Source of the DNA: Crossaster papposus
Lineage: Eukaryota; Echinodermata; Asteroidea; Velatida; Solasteridae
DNA length: 64,000 nt
Assembly: GCA_037893245.1 (NCBI GenBank)
Contig: JBAIAA010000237.1
Span: 1,116,001 to 1,180,000 of the forward strand
Direction of reading: 5' to 3'
The translations under genes and the position numbers were made by a program. The notes below the pieces were generated by a model. That model saw only the letters and a program-made list of their open reading frames with translations. It searched no databases and was not told where the DNA came from. This document shows positions 36,507 to 49,218 of this stretch, piece after piece (the first letter of the stretch is position 1; the number at the start of each line of letters is the position of its first letter).

Positions 36507-37015
36507 ATCAGCGAAATCTGTTCTTTACTCCCGGATGGTGAGAGCCAATTGTAGTAAAGTGTCTTTCCCAAGAACACAAGCACCATGAGACCAGCGCAAA
36601 GTGTTCTCTACTCCCGGGTGTAGAGTCAATTGTAGTAAAGTGTCTTGCCCATAAACACAAGCTCCATGAGACCAGTGCAGTCTGTTCTCTACTCCCGGGT
36701 TGAGGGAGTCAATTGTAGTAAAGTGTCATGCCTATGAACACAAGCACTATGAGACCAGTGCAGTCTGTTATCTACTCCCGGATGGAGAGAGTCGATTGTA
36801 GTAAAGTGTCTTGCCCATGAACACAAGCACTATGAGACCAGTGTGATCTGTTCCCCACTTCCAGGTGGAGAGAGTCAATTGTAGTAAAATATCTTGCCCA
36901 TGAACACAAGCACTATGAGACCAGTGCGATCTGTTCCCCACTTCCGGGTGGAGAGAGTCAATTGTAGTAAAGTGTCTTGCCCAAGAACACAAGCACCATG
37001 AACCCAGTACTACAC
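36507..37015. repeat. ~83-bp array derived from SINE type 1
   Basis: ATGAGACCAGTGC recurs at 36585, 36666, 36749, 36832 and 36915, with a period of 81-83. Each unit contains CAATTGTAGTAAAGTGTCTT and GCCCATGAACACAAGCAC, which is the minus-strand middle of SINE type 1. Chance frames here are not genes. Confidence 0.9.
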
Positions 37016-37297
37016 AATTTTGTTTTGGCTGTGTTTTTTTATATGGAATTTTAGTTGTGTTTGATGAAGGAGTTTAGGTTCGGTTTCTGACTACTGCCAT
37101 TAGTCTTGGGAAGGTGTATAGGCACAGTGAGCAGGGATAATAATGTAACGTATTGTTATACATACATTTATTGTTATTAATAACTGAACAGTATGCAAGT
37201 ATTTGCTTTTTGCACAGTGAAATGGCTTTGGGGTGGGAGAAGAGTTTAAAACAAGCTGTACCATACACTCCATAAGAAAAGATTTTGCCTAATAACC

Positions 37298-38080
37298 GTA
37301 ACCCCTTAGGGTGTGTGGATTTTGCCTTAACCGTCACCCATTAGGGTGTGTGGATTTTGCCTTAACCCTAACCCTAAATGGTGTGTGGATATTGCCTTAA
37401 CCCTAACCCCTTAAAGGGATCGTATACGTTTGGTAATTGGAACCCACTGTTTGTTTCAATCCTATATAGTTATAGATATATACCATAAAACTAACCTGTA
37501 ATAATTTCATTTCAAAAGGTGGTAGCGATTTTGAGATATTGCCGAAAATGTGGAGCGGTTATGTCCACGCAGGAAGAATAATCTGCATTGGAATACACAG
37601 TCTGAGAAACGTCACTGCAGTAACGCTTCTCAGATTCAAATTTTTGGGGATAAAAAGTGATATCTTTTTCCATAATCGCAGTACTTCGAAGTGCAAAGTT
37701 TCTAAAAATGCATTATGCTATCCAAAGCTGCTGTACTTCTTACCAAGTTAGTTTTGATTGCCATTAATTTTTGGAGTAATTACCAGACGTATACGATCCC
37801 TTTAAGGTGTGTGGATTTTGCCGTAACCCCTTAGGGTGTGTGGATTTTGCCTTAACCGTAACCCCTTAGGGTGTGTGGATTTTGCCTTAACCGTAACCCC
37901 TTAGGGTGTGTGGATTTTTCCTTAACCGTAACCCCTTAGGATGTGTGGATTTTTCCTTAACCGTAACCCTTTAGGGTGTGTGGATTTTGCCTTAACCGTA
38001 ACCCCTTAGGGTGTGTGGATTTTGCCTTAACCATAACCTCTTAGGGTGTGTGGATTTTGCCTTAACCAGGGTGTGTGGAT
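37298..38080. repeat. ~36-bp array, split by MITE A
   Basis: Units of CCTTAACCGTAACCCCTTAG plus GGTGTGTGGATTTTG run 37298-37410 and 37805-38080, interrupted by MITE A (37411-37804). Roughly 10-11 units in total. Confidence 0.92.
37411..37804 (+). mobile_element. MITE family A inside the 36-bp array
   Basis: TTAAAGGGATCGTATACGTT to GACGTATACGATCCCTTTAA. Removing it and one TTAA restores CCCCTTAAGGTGTGTGG, one base from the array unit. Confidence 0.93.
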
Positions 38081-38090
38081 ATTCATATTT

Positions 38091-38548
38091 GGTGTGTTCG
38101 ACTCGGGTAAAGTCTATGCTAGCCACGAGAACCAGCATTGGGGCTCCCTTTAATATCAACTAAACGAACGCTCAAACAAGGGCCATCGCAATCCTCACGT
38201 AATGTTCGTAGCCGCGGCCATAGCAATTGAAAAATTTCATTTTTGGAGTGAGGCTTACCTTCAAATTTACCACTTTTCCATTAACAAGTAACAACATGAA
38301 ACAAAAATAGACTTGCAATGAAGTTGATTTTTTTAGCCCACTTGAAGTTGTCCACAGCCCAAAAGTCGCCATATTTGTCATTGCTTGGAATAAACAACGC
38401 ACGCGTGTGACGTTTTCCACCTGTGTCTCCGCTGTACAAGCAGGGTCTGTGGTGGTTGGCTTTGGTGAGTCTAGAGTATGAAGTCGGAGCTAAACGAACG
38501 ATCCAGAGCTAACCCCTGTCGACTCGGCTGAGCTAAACGAACACACCC
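38091..38548. mobile_element. MITE with GGTGTGTTCG ends
   Basis: GGTGTGTTCGACTCGGGTA at the left and GAGCTAAACGAACACACCC at the right; CTAAACGAACG also occurs inside (38160, 38491). About 458 bp, after the 36-bp array. Confidence 0.72.
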
Positions 38549-38795
38549 ATTGAAATTGATGGCGGATTAAGCGCCATTGGGGTTAAACTAACAAACCAAT
38601 TTTAACCACATTTTGGAGGATCAGTCAAAGTGTACTGTTAATTTTATGTTTTGCTGGACAAAACATTGCGAACAATTTATTACAAATGTGTGTTTGTGTG
38701 TTGTTTTTTATTTCCAAGAAAATTAACTTAGAAAATATGAAAAGCTTAAATTTTCTATTGAATTTATGATACATTGTATTAAAATACTTTGTAAG

Positions 38796-39186
38796 TTAAA
38801 GGGATCGTATACGTTTGGTAATTGGAACCCACTGTTTGTTTCAATCCTATATAGTTATAGATATTATACCATAAAACTAACCTGTAGAAATTTCATTTCA
38901 AAAGGTGGTAGCGATTTTGAGATATTGCCGAAAATCTGGAGCAGTTATGTCCACGTAGGAAGAATAATCTGCATTGGAATACACAATTTGAGAAACGTCA
39001 CTGCAGTAATGCTTCTGATCAGATTCAAATTTTTTGGGGAAAAAAGTGAATAGTGATATCTTTTTCTATAACTGCAGTACTTCGAAGTGAAAAGTTTCAA
39101 AAAAATGCATTATACTATCCAAAGCTGCTGTACTTACCAAGTAAGTTTTTATTGCCACACTTTTTGGAGTAATTACCAAACGTAGG
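38796..39186 (+). mobile_element. MITE family A, right end decayed
   Basis: TTAAAGGGATCGTATACGTT at the left; the right end breaks after TTACCAAACGTA and lacks ATACGATCCCTTTAA. Confidence 0.88.
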
Positions 39187-39446
39187 CATGGGGTAATAAG
39201 GTTTTTTTCGTCAGGTTTTCTGGTTTTCCTACCTGCACAAATATCCACATGTTTAATATATGGCTGTGTGTGTGTGTGATCAGTTGTGAGTCGCATGGCA
39301 TTGCCTAATTAATAGATGATTATGATGCAAAATTTGCAATGGTTGAAATCTTCTGTTTGCTAACTCATAGCTCGACATTTTGCCCCGATGACGTCACAAA
39401 TTCGCATTATTTAGTGTTCGTGTTCGCATTTGCGGCAAGTATGAAC

Positions 39447-39636
39447 ACACACGTTTGTTTATGGTGTAAATCGAGGAGTTTCCTTTGTTCCTCTCGACAA
39501 TTTCCTTTGTTTGTACTCTCATTGGTTTTGTACGCGAATCTCAATCGAGGACGTCCTCGATTCTAACCCTAACCCCAATTCACATTCATGTCCCCAGGCA
39601 TGTGTCCTCCATTTACACCATAAACAAACGCTCCCA
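39447..39636. mobile_element. Small MITE with ACACCATAAACAAACG arms
   Basis: CGTTTGTTTATGGTGTAAAT (39451-39470) and ATTTACACCATAAACAAACG (39610-39629) are inverted copies ~140 bases apart; AATCGAGGACGTCCTCGATT lies at the centre. Confidence 0.75.
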
Positions 39637-39699
39637 TACATGCCTCTCGGCCAACTTTTGTAGAGTGGTCTTAGTTTTTGAGCTCCATCTCTGTTGTCT

Positions 39700-40390
39700 G
39701 CTTATATATTGAACATCAGTTGGAAAATGGTCAAATGTAAATTGTCCTGTTTGCAAAAGGTAACAATTGGTTAATGATGAAAATTCTACCTTTGTAATGT
39801 TTGTTATTACAAGAAAAAGGCATGTTTCTTTCTTCTTGTTTTTGTTCTATTTATTTTATATCACTATAATAGCTAATTATTGGAACTTCCATGAAATGTC
39901 TAAGGTAGAACGGTTTGACTTCAAATGTAATGTATTTATATTTCCAGACGTTTGGCTGAAATAGAACTCTGTTAACAAGATATGTCTGTTCACAATCTTC
40001 CTTGTGGGTTATAAGTATGACAAAAATGCCCTTGAATGTGCCTTTTGAACAAAAATATATATATATTTGTTGTGAATATTTATTATAAAAATGGTGTAAA
40101 AAATCTGTATAGAAATTATATCGAGCAACATTGGGATATGCAGTGTTGTACTGTACCAGAAAAAAATCCAGAAAAAGAACAACTAACTAGTTATTTACAT
40201 ATATATTATTTACATATATATTTCTTTGCAGTGGTGTTGAATTTTGATGGATTTTGTGAAATAGAGACAGTTTGGGTAAATATTTATATATGAAAGTCGT
40301 TGATTAAGTATTCATGAGTTATACCATGGAGGTAGGAAACGGTTATACCATTGTTAATAAAAGTTATTTCATTGTATTTTAATCTTTACC
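39700..40390. other. AT-rich unique stretch, 3'UTR-like
   Basis: No inverted ends and no coding signal. It ends with GTTAATAAAAGTTATTTCAT, a possible poly(A) signal near 40357. It might be the distal 3'UTR of the coiled-coil gene, 4.2 kb after its stop, but nothing proves a link. Confidence 0.25.
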
Positions 40391-40499
40391 TAGACTGTTG
40401 GGTTTTTTCTTGTTCGTGAATTAAAAAAGACAAAAATCCTCAAGACTGCACACGCGGGAAATTAAAACATGTCAATCCCTAACAACGTCAGAATAATGA

Positions 40500-40655
40500 C
40501 ATGTATATTGTTGTGACTGGTATTCAGCTGGTTTGAACTTAGCATGAACATCACATGGAGTTTTGGCTGGTAACCTGTTTTTACTGAGCAAGTTTGTTGT
40601 GGTGCTAAGCATTTTAGGGGGTGCTAATTAAGCAGCTTTATGAAATTGGCCCCAT
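40500..40655. mobile_element. MITE family D, right half only
   Basis: TATTGTTGTGACTGGTATTC through TAACCTGTTTTTACTGAGC to TTTATGAAATTGGCCCC. The left half is missing. Confidence 0.78.
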
Positions 40656-40659
40656 GAGC

Positions 40660-41965
40660 CATCCAAGACATGATTACAACATGGGTCCAAAGTTAGCTTA
40701 GGGCGATAGACAATATCCTAAAACTATTATGGTCCTCTACAAAAAGTGTTCTTTTTTGGCGGACACTCCCTGTGCTGTACATGTACACCAAATCATATAA
40801 TAATGATGGTCAATGCAATTTAGATAATTTTTCTGAATCGTTAACTATACATGTTAATGGTAATTGGATCTGTTACGGATAGTATATACGATGTACTTTA
40901 TTTTGGAATTGTATTGTCAGTCGGACAACAATCGTGACAGATGATTTTCGAATGCTTATTTAGGACAGAGTAACGGCGTATACCGAGGAACATTTGGCGA
41001 GCGCGAGTATTATGTCTCGACGCAGCACTGTAGGACCGTATCGCCAGTTGCTGTGCGAGAACTGTACGACAAAGTACAATCCAATATCGGCCTAAATATG
41101 AGCTCTCTCTAGAATCATTAAAGCACTGGACAGGCCGACCAGAGCCCAGTGCACATAGCGGATATTGTACCTAATTCCTGTAATAATTTACTCGCCGTTA
41201 TTGACATAATCCGCCGGATCAATGGAATATTAGTCCACTAAAGTGGGGGAGCGTGTAGCTTTTTCAGAAACAATTGCCTGGCAAATAAACCACCGCGACG
41301 TGGTGATGAGGTTTTTCTGTGTTGTATGCGGTCTAATTTCATTGATGGGGTCCCCCCCCCCCCCACCTTTTTTTTCATTATCGATTGGAGGTTGATGTTA
41401 AAGAGATGTTTACTGGATTGTTGTAGTATCGACTGTTTTAAAACCTGGCGTTTTAGGAGGTGATGGCTAAAATGGAACTTTGGAGTGATGTTATTGTGTG
41501 TTTTATCATTTATATGCACCTCGCTTGTATGTTTGACGTTTACAGAAAGTGTTTTTGAGAGTGGTTTTTTTTTCAACTATGTGAGAAACTGGCAGCTATA
41601 CCCTAAGCAATTATCGGTGTTATGGGTTGTCGGAGTATACAACAGCGGTATAGAGAAAGCACAAGTAATAACGATTATTATGGTGCTTAAGGACATAAAT
41701 AATTTAGGGGAAATTATGAGAGAAAAAAAACATGAATGGCTTAGTGGTTATTACCACAAAGTAGATAAAAACAAAAAAATGAACTAAATTTATCAAGACA
41801 TTTGGTAAAACTTTTGTAGGAGACCTGATTCTTGAGATATGGGAGCGAAATGAAAAGGGCCCAGTTAAGTTGACTTCATTCACAAGACGCAGTGTTCCGT
41901 CAACTAAGTTTCCCCTTTATCAAATGACTGTTTCTTGCATATAGGAATACTCGAACATGATTTCA
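40660..41965. other. Intergenic, mostly unique; no gene seen
   Basis: 40900-41230 is unique and relatively GC-balanced, with no repeat edges. A run of C (41351-41363) and then low-complexity T follow. Frames of ~100 codons at 41238-41787 are AT-driven and show no domain. Confidence 0.35.
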
Positions 41966-42407
41966 ATATGTGACCAGTCGCCACAAAAGGGCTGTAGAAA
42001 GTCATACTCTATCAAAAATTATATTTTTGTGCTTAAATGAAAGAGTATTTAATAAGCTTTAAAATGAAGGGTCAGACAGCTCAGTCGGTAGTATGGCTCT
42101 AGAGTTATGATAATTTGAACCGAGCCAGGTCGGTTGCATTTACTCAATCGGAAAGCTGAGAAAAAAATGTTTTGAACCAGTTTTTAACAAGTTTCATGCA
42201 TGATGCCCCACAAAAAATCACTCCATTTTTATAATTTAAAACACTTTGGGGCTTTAAAACTTCACAAGATGTAAATTTAAGGTTTGAATATTTGAAATAA
42301 ACTAAAATCCTATTGTCGACATTGTACATTAATTTTGACCTATTTCCGATGATATCTCGAGGAAACACAATGCGGGTTTACGGCCTGTTTGTGATGACGG
42401 TCACATA
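41966..42407. mobile_element. MITE family J
   Basis: ATATGTGACCAGTCGCCACA at the left and TGTTTGTGATGACGGTCACATA at the right; AAAGGGCTGTAGAAAGTC and GGTTTACGGCC are the inner arms. Confidence 0.8.
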
Positions 42408-42584
42408 ATATGCTTTATAAAGAAATATTTTAACAGAACAGGCTCTAAGCTCCCTACCATAAAACTACTCTTGTGACGCTCTCTATATTCACTGAAAAAA
42501 AGTGTGGATTCTTTTAAAAGAATGTCCACTTAACTGTACATTTAAGTACTGAACCTTTTATTTCATCGTTTTCGTTACGCAATT

Positions 42585-43146
42585 GACCATTTGCGTGTGG
42601 AATTTGAATAATATCTGGTACACTGACTTGTTCACACAGCTTGGCACAGTTTACATTTAAATTCTCCAGACCAAAGACACTGTTGCTATATATCACGTGA
42701 TTCGGGGCAAGCCTTACGCTAGCTATACCCAGCACGATGTGTGGCAGAGGGGTACCCCCCTCTTATCCCTATACTTTATACGCACTCAACACTATTGTAA
42801 CCTAACCCATCCCCCCTTGAAACCTAAAAGGAATTCCTGAGATTCCGGGAACACAATGGTCAACACAAAAGAGGGGGGGGGGGGTTTCTCTGCCACATAT
42901 CGTGCTTCATATGACGCTAGCAACCCCGGCTCTGGAATGGTCTGGTGTCTTTTTACCATTCTCAACCATTGTGAACAATGTATTGGTGCTGACCGTCTCT
43001 AATGTAACTATGCAAGAGCTTGCCCCGAATCACGTGATATAGCAACAGTGTATTTGGTCTGGATAATTTAAAGACAAACTGTGCCAAGCTGTGTGAACAA
43101 GTCAGTGTACCAGATATTATTTAAATTCCACACGCAAATGGTCAAT
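42585..43146. mobile_element. Family G foldback, fullest copy
   Basis: TTGACCATTTGCGTGTGGAA at the left and TTCCACACGCAAATGGTCAA at the right, with ~150-base arms that include CACGTGATTCGGGGCAAGC and its inverse. The centre has a G run (42872-42885) and GAATGGTCTGGTGTC. Confidence 0.85.
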
Positions 43147-43409
43147 TAACAGGGGCACAGACCGGGCAAATCTTTAATGTAGTTAGCTCACCACTGAACA
43201 ATGGACTTATTTTTATCTAATTCGTGTAGACAATGCGTGTGATGAAAGGAACGTATAGTTGATGTGAGAAAAGTTTGCGGTAGCACCATGTGTTTAATCT
43301 CTTTTGTGGAGTTGTGTGGTTCTGAACTTCTGATTTGTTGTAACTCGACGTTTCGAACAGCTTGCTCTGTTCGTCTGAAAGTGTGCCGGACTCGTAGAGA
43401 TAAAGGGTC

Positions 43410-43802
43410 TTAAAGGGATCGTATACGTTTGGTAATTGGAACCCATTGTTTGTTTCAATCCTATATAGTTATAGATATATACCATAAAACTAACCTGTAA
43501 AAATTTCATTTCAAAAGGTGCTAGCGATTTTGAGATATTGCCAAAAATCTGGAGCGGTTATGTCCACGCAGGAAGTATAATCTGCATTGGAATACACGCT
43601 CTGAGAAATGTCACTGCAGTAACGCTTCTCAGATTCATATTTTTTGGGATAAAAAGTGATATCTTTTTCCATAACCGCAGTACTTCGAAGTGAAAAGTTT
43701 CTAAAAATGCATTATACTATCCAAAGCTGCTGTACTTACCAAGTAAGTTTTTATTGCCATTAATTTTTTGGAGTAATTACCAAACGTATACGACCCCTTT
43801 AA
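43410..43802 (+). mobile_element. MITE family A
   Basis: TTAAAGGGATCGTATACGTT to AACGTATACGACCCCTTTAA, with TTAA at both edges. Confidence 0.93.
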
Positions 43803-43899
43803 GTTCTGGTTAGAGTGCACTGAAGTAGAATGGCTTGGTCTTGGGTTCCGTGGAGTGGCTTGGTCTTGGGGTCCGTGGCTAGTTGGCTTGCCACCTATT

Positions 43900-44560
43900 T
43901 TAAATCCTCACTTTCATTAAGTTGATGTCTGACTTTACCGTAGAAGTTAATGAACAGAACACCGCAAGAAAGAAAGTTATCCTCGGCTGTGACGACTACT
44001 ATGGTATCCCAAATATCTAGTAAGCATTTTAGGGGCAAGTGGTTACACTATACGTTATGGAACGCGGTAAAGACAGCTCACGTTGTCATTAATCACTAAC
44101 TGTCTATCGGACCAGCAGTCTTCATCATTTCCTATGTCTGCTAATATACTGGCTTTACATTTCCCGACATACTCGAAGCTGTCCCCCTGCAGCCCACAAC
44201 CATGTCGTCGGCCTTCTTTGATCCGATATGGCATTGATGATGTGGTGAGATACAGACAAGTGTGTATGGTATCACATCATCATCATCATCATCATCATCT
44301 ACCACCGCTGCTGCCTTGAGATCAGCGAGTCGCGGTGGTGCGGCGTGTCCTCAATAAGGCAACCGTTACTAGCTGTAAGACCCCGTCATCTGCAAACCAG
44401 TCTCATCGGTTGTACGCCGCGCGCTCCCTGCGGTACTCCACCGTTGCCGACCGGCGAGCCGCGCCGAGGGCCTTCTTGCCCATATCCCGGGAGACTATGC
44501 CATGATTCCTAACTCATATCGCCATCTCAGCTACGCGGCATTAGCTTATCATACACCAAC
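43900..44560. other. Unique GC/CpG-rich block with a CAT run
   Basis: No repeat family edges. A (CAT)9-like run lies at 44275-44300, then CpG-dense sequence (44320-44490, e.g. CCGGCGAGCCGCGCCGAGGG). The His-run reading frame through the CAT tract is an artefact. It stands out from the AT-rich surroundings and could be regulatory. Confidence 0.4.
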
Positions 44561-45139
44561 TTCTTAATATGATGAAAAAGAAACGATGAGATGTTGTTTT
44601 GACAGGCTATTTAGCGGCTGGGTGATTAATGAGGGGGGCGCCGTGTGGAATTGAACTCGACTCGACTTGAATGTCTCCACAGAGGCAGGAAGGCATGGTA
44701 AGATACACGCACTCTAAAAGATAGCAATATATCACGAGAGCTAATAATAAGGCCCTAGTTGGTGGCCACGGTGGGTAATGCTCTAAAGTGGCGCTCGGCA
44801 CTCACTAGACGTGGTTGGTTCTAACGACTCGGGCAATCATATTTAGATGTGTCACAGAAACTACTCCATCTAGAACAGAAAACATCATTCATACTTAAAA
44901 TCTACAACAAATGTACTCAGTTTCTTCCATGATCATGTGTAATACTTACATGGCCCTTAGGCAAATACCAAGGTCCCATATTACACAGTTATACCTAACA
45001 TTTATTGTATATGACTGCGACCTAACGGCGCGATCAGCTTTCTCGCAATAGACCTTTACAGTGTAGTGTACAAGATTTACTTAGAGGTTTAGGTTAAGTT
45101 TTTCTTTGAATAAATTAACCGCTCTTATTATTATGCAAG

Positions 45140-45700
45140 CTGGTGACTCGACTCGACTCGAGTCACTGCTCAGAGTAAGCTATTGTTACTTCACTCGACT
45201 CGACTCAACTATAGAGTTCCTCGTCAGAAGTCTCGACCCCACTCGAGCGAAGGCCAATAACACTCGATTTTGTTTGCAGTGACTAATTATACGGTGCATT
45301 TTTTTGGTTCATGTCACTTCGCGAATGCAGTACGGAGCGGCCGCTTATCACAAACAAACCTATACCCCGTATAACCTTGTCTTTGCTCTTATTACAACAA
45401 ATTTAGAAAATTGTGGTTTGACCAAAAATGTACACGCATTAGCCCGGATGTACACTTTAAAATACCGACCAATGGTTTTCACTCTTGAGATTAATGTTAT
45501 TAAATATTCGTGACTCGAATTGTCTCTAGCTAATAATGACACAACAGACTCGACTCGACACACTGTGACCGTGACGTCTACTTGACTTTCTTGACCAAAT
45601 ATATATATATATATATATTTTTTTAAAAGATGACTGGACTCGATTCGGGTAACAATACTAACTGACTCGTTACAACTCTGGAGTTTTTGTGCATTTTTTA
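45140..45700. repeat. GACTCGACTCGA simple repeat and AT run
   Basis: GACTCGACTCGACTCGAGTC near 45147, more such words to 45250 and 45545-45660, and (TA)10 at 45599-45618. A 171-codon minus-strand frame across it is composition-driven. Confidence 0.7.
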
Positions 45701-45899
45701 CACTTTGAGATATTTTCTGACTGACTTGACAAGTCCGACCCAGAGGACGATCTGTAGGCCTACTGTAGCGCGATTTATAGTAAAAACCAAAGGCTAACAC
45801 TGCGAGAGGCAAGGGCCGTTTTCCAAACCCTATAGCTTCGTCTCCATCTTTTGCTTCGTTAATGCAATTTGGCAATTGTGGTGGAGCCAGAATACAGCA

Positions 45900-47940
45900 T
45901 GAGCTGTGGTTTAGAAACCGGTCAGGGTATCACCATCTAGGTTACTTGCAGACTCTTGGTGGCGCTATTTAGCCCTATGAACCTCGACCCCCTCCAGCAA
46001 TCAGTGTCGTGGCCCTTTTTCCACATAAACTTTGGATTTCCTGCAGGGGCGTGCACATTTTGCAATATATATCGTGGGATAAGATGACGTCTCGACACTA
46101 AACAACAACAGGAGCCAAATTATTAATCAGAAAAGATGCAGCGGTAAGTAATGAAATAGTTTCACTTACTGAACATCAACATTTCTTAAAAGGCATTAAT
46201 ATACATGACCGAATCCTGCCAGTCCATAGGCCTATGTGTTTTATAACACACCTCGGTTCAAAAGATCTAGACGCCGCCATTTTTCATATTAAGATGCGCC
46301 TGGCAAACCTCTTGAGGGCGCTGTAACCAGTCAATAATTTTAGGTCTATTGCCCGCTTCGGGAACTATTTTCCGCAAATTCACGATGGCGCAAATCTCAT
46401 GCACTAGCCTATATATTAGTTAACCCCACGTGACCGTGGACTTTCAGCCAACCAGAATACAGAACTAACAAGAGATGTGTTATAACCACCATATGCGATG
46501 CGAAATATGCCCGCTCAATCATTCAATGGTCCTTGTGTCGATTATTCCAAAATACAGTAACAAAATTTGTTTCTGAATTGACATTTTCTTAAAGTTAAAC
46601 ACGGTTTGTTTAATATTCAAAGCACAGTATGTGGCCTCGCCACGGTTTTACAGCTTATGTGTCCGGCTCCACAAAACAGGGTATTGTACGTAGTCGCGCT
46701 GTGTATTATCATGTAATGGCCCGCTCAATGTTGAGAGGGTGAACATTTCATAACAAAAGTGATTATTATTTGTTGTTATGAATGACATCGTTAATACCTA
46801 AAGTATCAAGTTTCATTCACAGAAATGTTGATTTTGATGAATAAAGCGGGAAAACGACTAGCTATTTCAAAGCCCGTTTTCTCAGTTGTGTAATTGGAAC
46901 TCCAAGGAATTAGTAATCAAAATGCAAATATTATCTCCAAAACAGGAGGGCCTATGGAGCTCTATTATATACCGAATGAAAGCTTACTTCCAGGCTTTTC
47001 AACCATGTAACTCACATTTTGCGACATAATGTGGAGTGGGTCACATATAAATCTTTGTCGCACGGCGGAAGAAATTACAGAACTGAGGAATTAGCTGCAG
47101 AAACCAGATTTTAATGCAAGGATTTGAAGCACATACCGAGAATAAATAAATGAAAACTGAATCAACGACTTTGATAATTATGAGAGATTTGGGCCAATCA
47201 CAGCAGCTGTATTGTGAACCGTGAGTGAACGGGGGAAAAACACGATACCGCAAGCTCGCTTGAAATACACACACTGTAACAAAGAACACGACTATAATAA
47301 CGACACAAAAGAGCCATTTATCAATATATCCGCGGCCCTGTTTATAAATAGACTCTACCAGATAAAAATCGGCAAAATAAACTAGTCTGACAGCTCCCCA
47401 GTGTTTTCCTGTCGCCCGTCGTATGCATACACGGCACAAAAAGGAAGTACTCACGTTTTTGAAGAAGAAAAAAGCCCTCTAATTTACTGCCGTTACAGAG
47501 ATAAGCTACATAATAGGGGCTGTATGAGTTGACAGAAGAGCGCGTGGCTAGCATGAATGGGAGGCTGGCGATATCGCGACAAACTCCACACACGATGAGT
47601 GGTGTGGCACAGGTGTGAGGCGCGTGGCACGCGACCGGCCCTGCTACTGGTCACTGACATTAATTATTTTATTGCCACTTAATCCATTCTCCACAATAAT
47701 ACACTGTGGACAAAGTGAGATTGTGGTATCAAATCTATACTTTATTTTCCGAGTGCAGATTATTGCAACCTTTCCGCCAATGGGAACCACTTGTATTTGC
47801 TGAATGGTGTGAAAGTATAAGAACATCAGTTTGTATTATTTCTTTTTTAGTATTTATGAATACAAAACTTTTAAACAATATTTACTTTAAAAAAAGAAAT
47901 TCTCTAAACCCATTCATTTTCAACAATTGCAGCAAAAGTA
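45900..47940. other. Intergenic unique stretch, no supported gene
   Basis: Largely free of the window's repeat families. Minus-strand frames at 47041-47454 and 47342-47593 lack domains, and the second lacks an ATG. A donor-like GTGAGT occurs on the minus strand near 47455, so an unseen small exon is possible but unsupported. Confidence 0.3.
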
Positions 47941-47956
47941 AATGGTGTATACAGCC

Positions 47957-48310
47957 TTTAAAGGTAGGATACACCATTGGTAATAGCTTGAATTATCATA
48001 AATAGGTGGATTTGGGTGGTGGATTTTATATAAAATATCGTTTAACTGACCTGTCCGAGGTTTTACAATCATGGATGCCGAGGAAAGCAAGAAAACGGCG
48101 TTCGTTTTCAACCGGCGTCGGGTATAATGGTTGTTATGTTGTTCTTTTCTTTTCGTTTTCGTTTTCAGAACAATTATAGGGTTTCTAGCACAATAATTTT
48201 GCTGGATGCCTACAACTATTATTTACTTGATAAAGTAAATATAAAGTAAATATTTCTTTATAATTTGGTAGTAAACATTTTCGATATCTGCAAAATGGTG
48301 TATCCTACCA
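47957..48310 (-). mobile_element. MITE family B
   Basis: TTAAAGGTAGGATACACCAT to GCAAAATGGTGTATCCTACC. A short inverted end just before it (GTAAATGGTGTATACAGCC) makes a small hairpin. Confidence 0.88.
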
Positions 48311-48319
48311 TAGAGCAAG

Positions 48320-49060
48320 GAACAGATAATCCTGCCTTAAAAAAATTATTTAGTTTTCGCAGAAGGGGAAGAAACGTGCATGTACACATTAAATTGTAAG
48401 TTTGCTTAATCCACTTATTTAGCGTCCCCACCTGCTATATATATAGCCTGGATGATCAGTTACATACTGTGGATATCCGTATGTCAGTGCTGCAACACAC
48501 TCGGTCATGCTGAGAAACACACAATGATGTATGGTCTCTGGCGCAGGAGGGAAATAATATAAGAGGAGGCGGAAAATCCCACTCATGGCTGAAGACTGTA
48601 CACAGTGCACGCAACAAGACATGATTGATGCGTGCACTGTCAATGATGAACGAGTTGATAGTGGGCCGACCACGAGGCTGATACTTATAGGCCATGCACG
48701 CTTCAACTCGTAGGCGATCACATTGCCAGTATTTAGCATAACTCGATATCAAACCTACAAATTCCTTTTTGCCAAATTGTGATTAGCGGAAACTCGAACG
48801 TAATTTCCAAACGAGGGGTGATTATTATAAGATATTGTTTTCTCAGTAGTTACTTGCATCTTGTTGCAGCTATATACCGTTGCTAAAGAATCTTCCAGTT
48901 ATTACTCGGACACTCTCCATAAAAGAAAGTAACATTTAATTTACTGTACACGAACATGGCATTGGTACTAATGGTTCGTGTACAAATCAGAGTGAGCCAA
49001 TAAGAAAACAGCTCCCATGGTTTGTGCACTGACGGATGTAGCCAATAAGTGTTTTTTTCT
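48320..49060. other. Intergenic unique stretch, no supported gene
   Basis: A TATATATATA at 48436-48446 and CACGAACATGGCATTGGTAC / ATGGTTCGTGTAC (48950-48985) as a small inverted repeat. Minus-strand frames of ~100 codons have no recognisable domain. Confidence 0.3.
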
Positions 49061-49066
49061 TTTATA

Positions 49067-49218
49067 AAATTCAATTCTTCGGATCAATTACATGATATCT
49101 GGCTCAATCATTTTGCTGGATGCCTACATATTATTTACCTTCAAATTATTAAGATATTTCTTTATAATTTGGAAGTAAATTGTTTTTAATATCTGCAAAT
49201 GGTGTATCCTACCTTTAA
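49067..49218 (-). mobile_element. MITE family B, half copy
   Basis: AATTACATGATATCTGGCTC through GGATGCCTACATATTATTTA to GTGTATCCTACCTTTAA. A C run, an A run and GAAGAA repeats follow (49228-49280). Confidence 0.82.

Noticed and set aside
36768..36992. Minus-strand frame with repeated MGKTLYYN-like words
   Set aside because: Translation of the SINE-derived 83-bp array.
42065..42130. tRNA-like CAGCTCAGTCGGTAG
   Set aside because: Resembles a D-arm but no complete clover-leaf or B box was found; it lies inside MITE J.
44083..44319. 78-codon frame with eight His in a row
   Set aside because: The His run is a CAT microsatellite; there is no domain and no partner exon.
45360..45875. 171-codon minus-strand frame
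   Set aside because: It crosses a TA microsatellite and a GACTCGA repeat; composition is not protein-like.
47041..47454. 137-codon minus-strand frame with a hydrophobic stretch
   Set aside because: No domain, no clear promoter, partner exon or signal peptide; the hydrophobic part fits AT-rich chance sequence.
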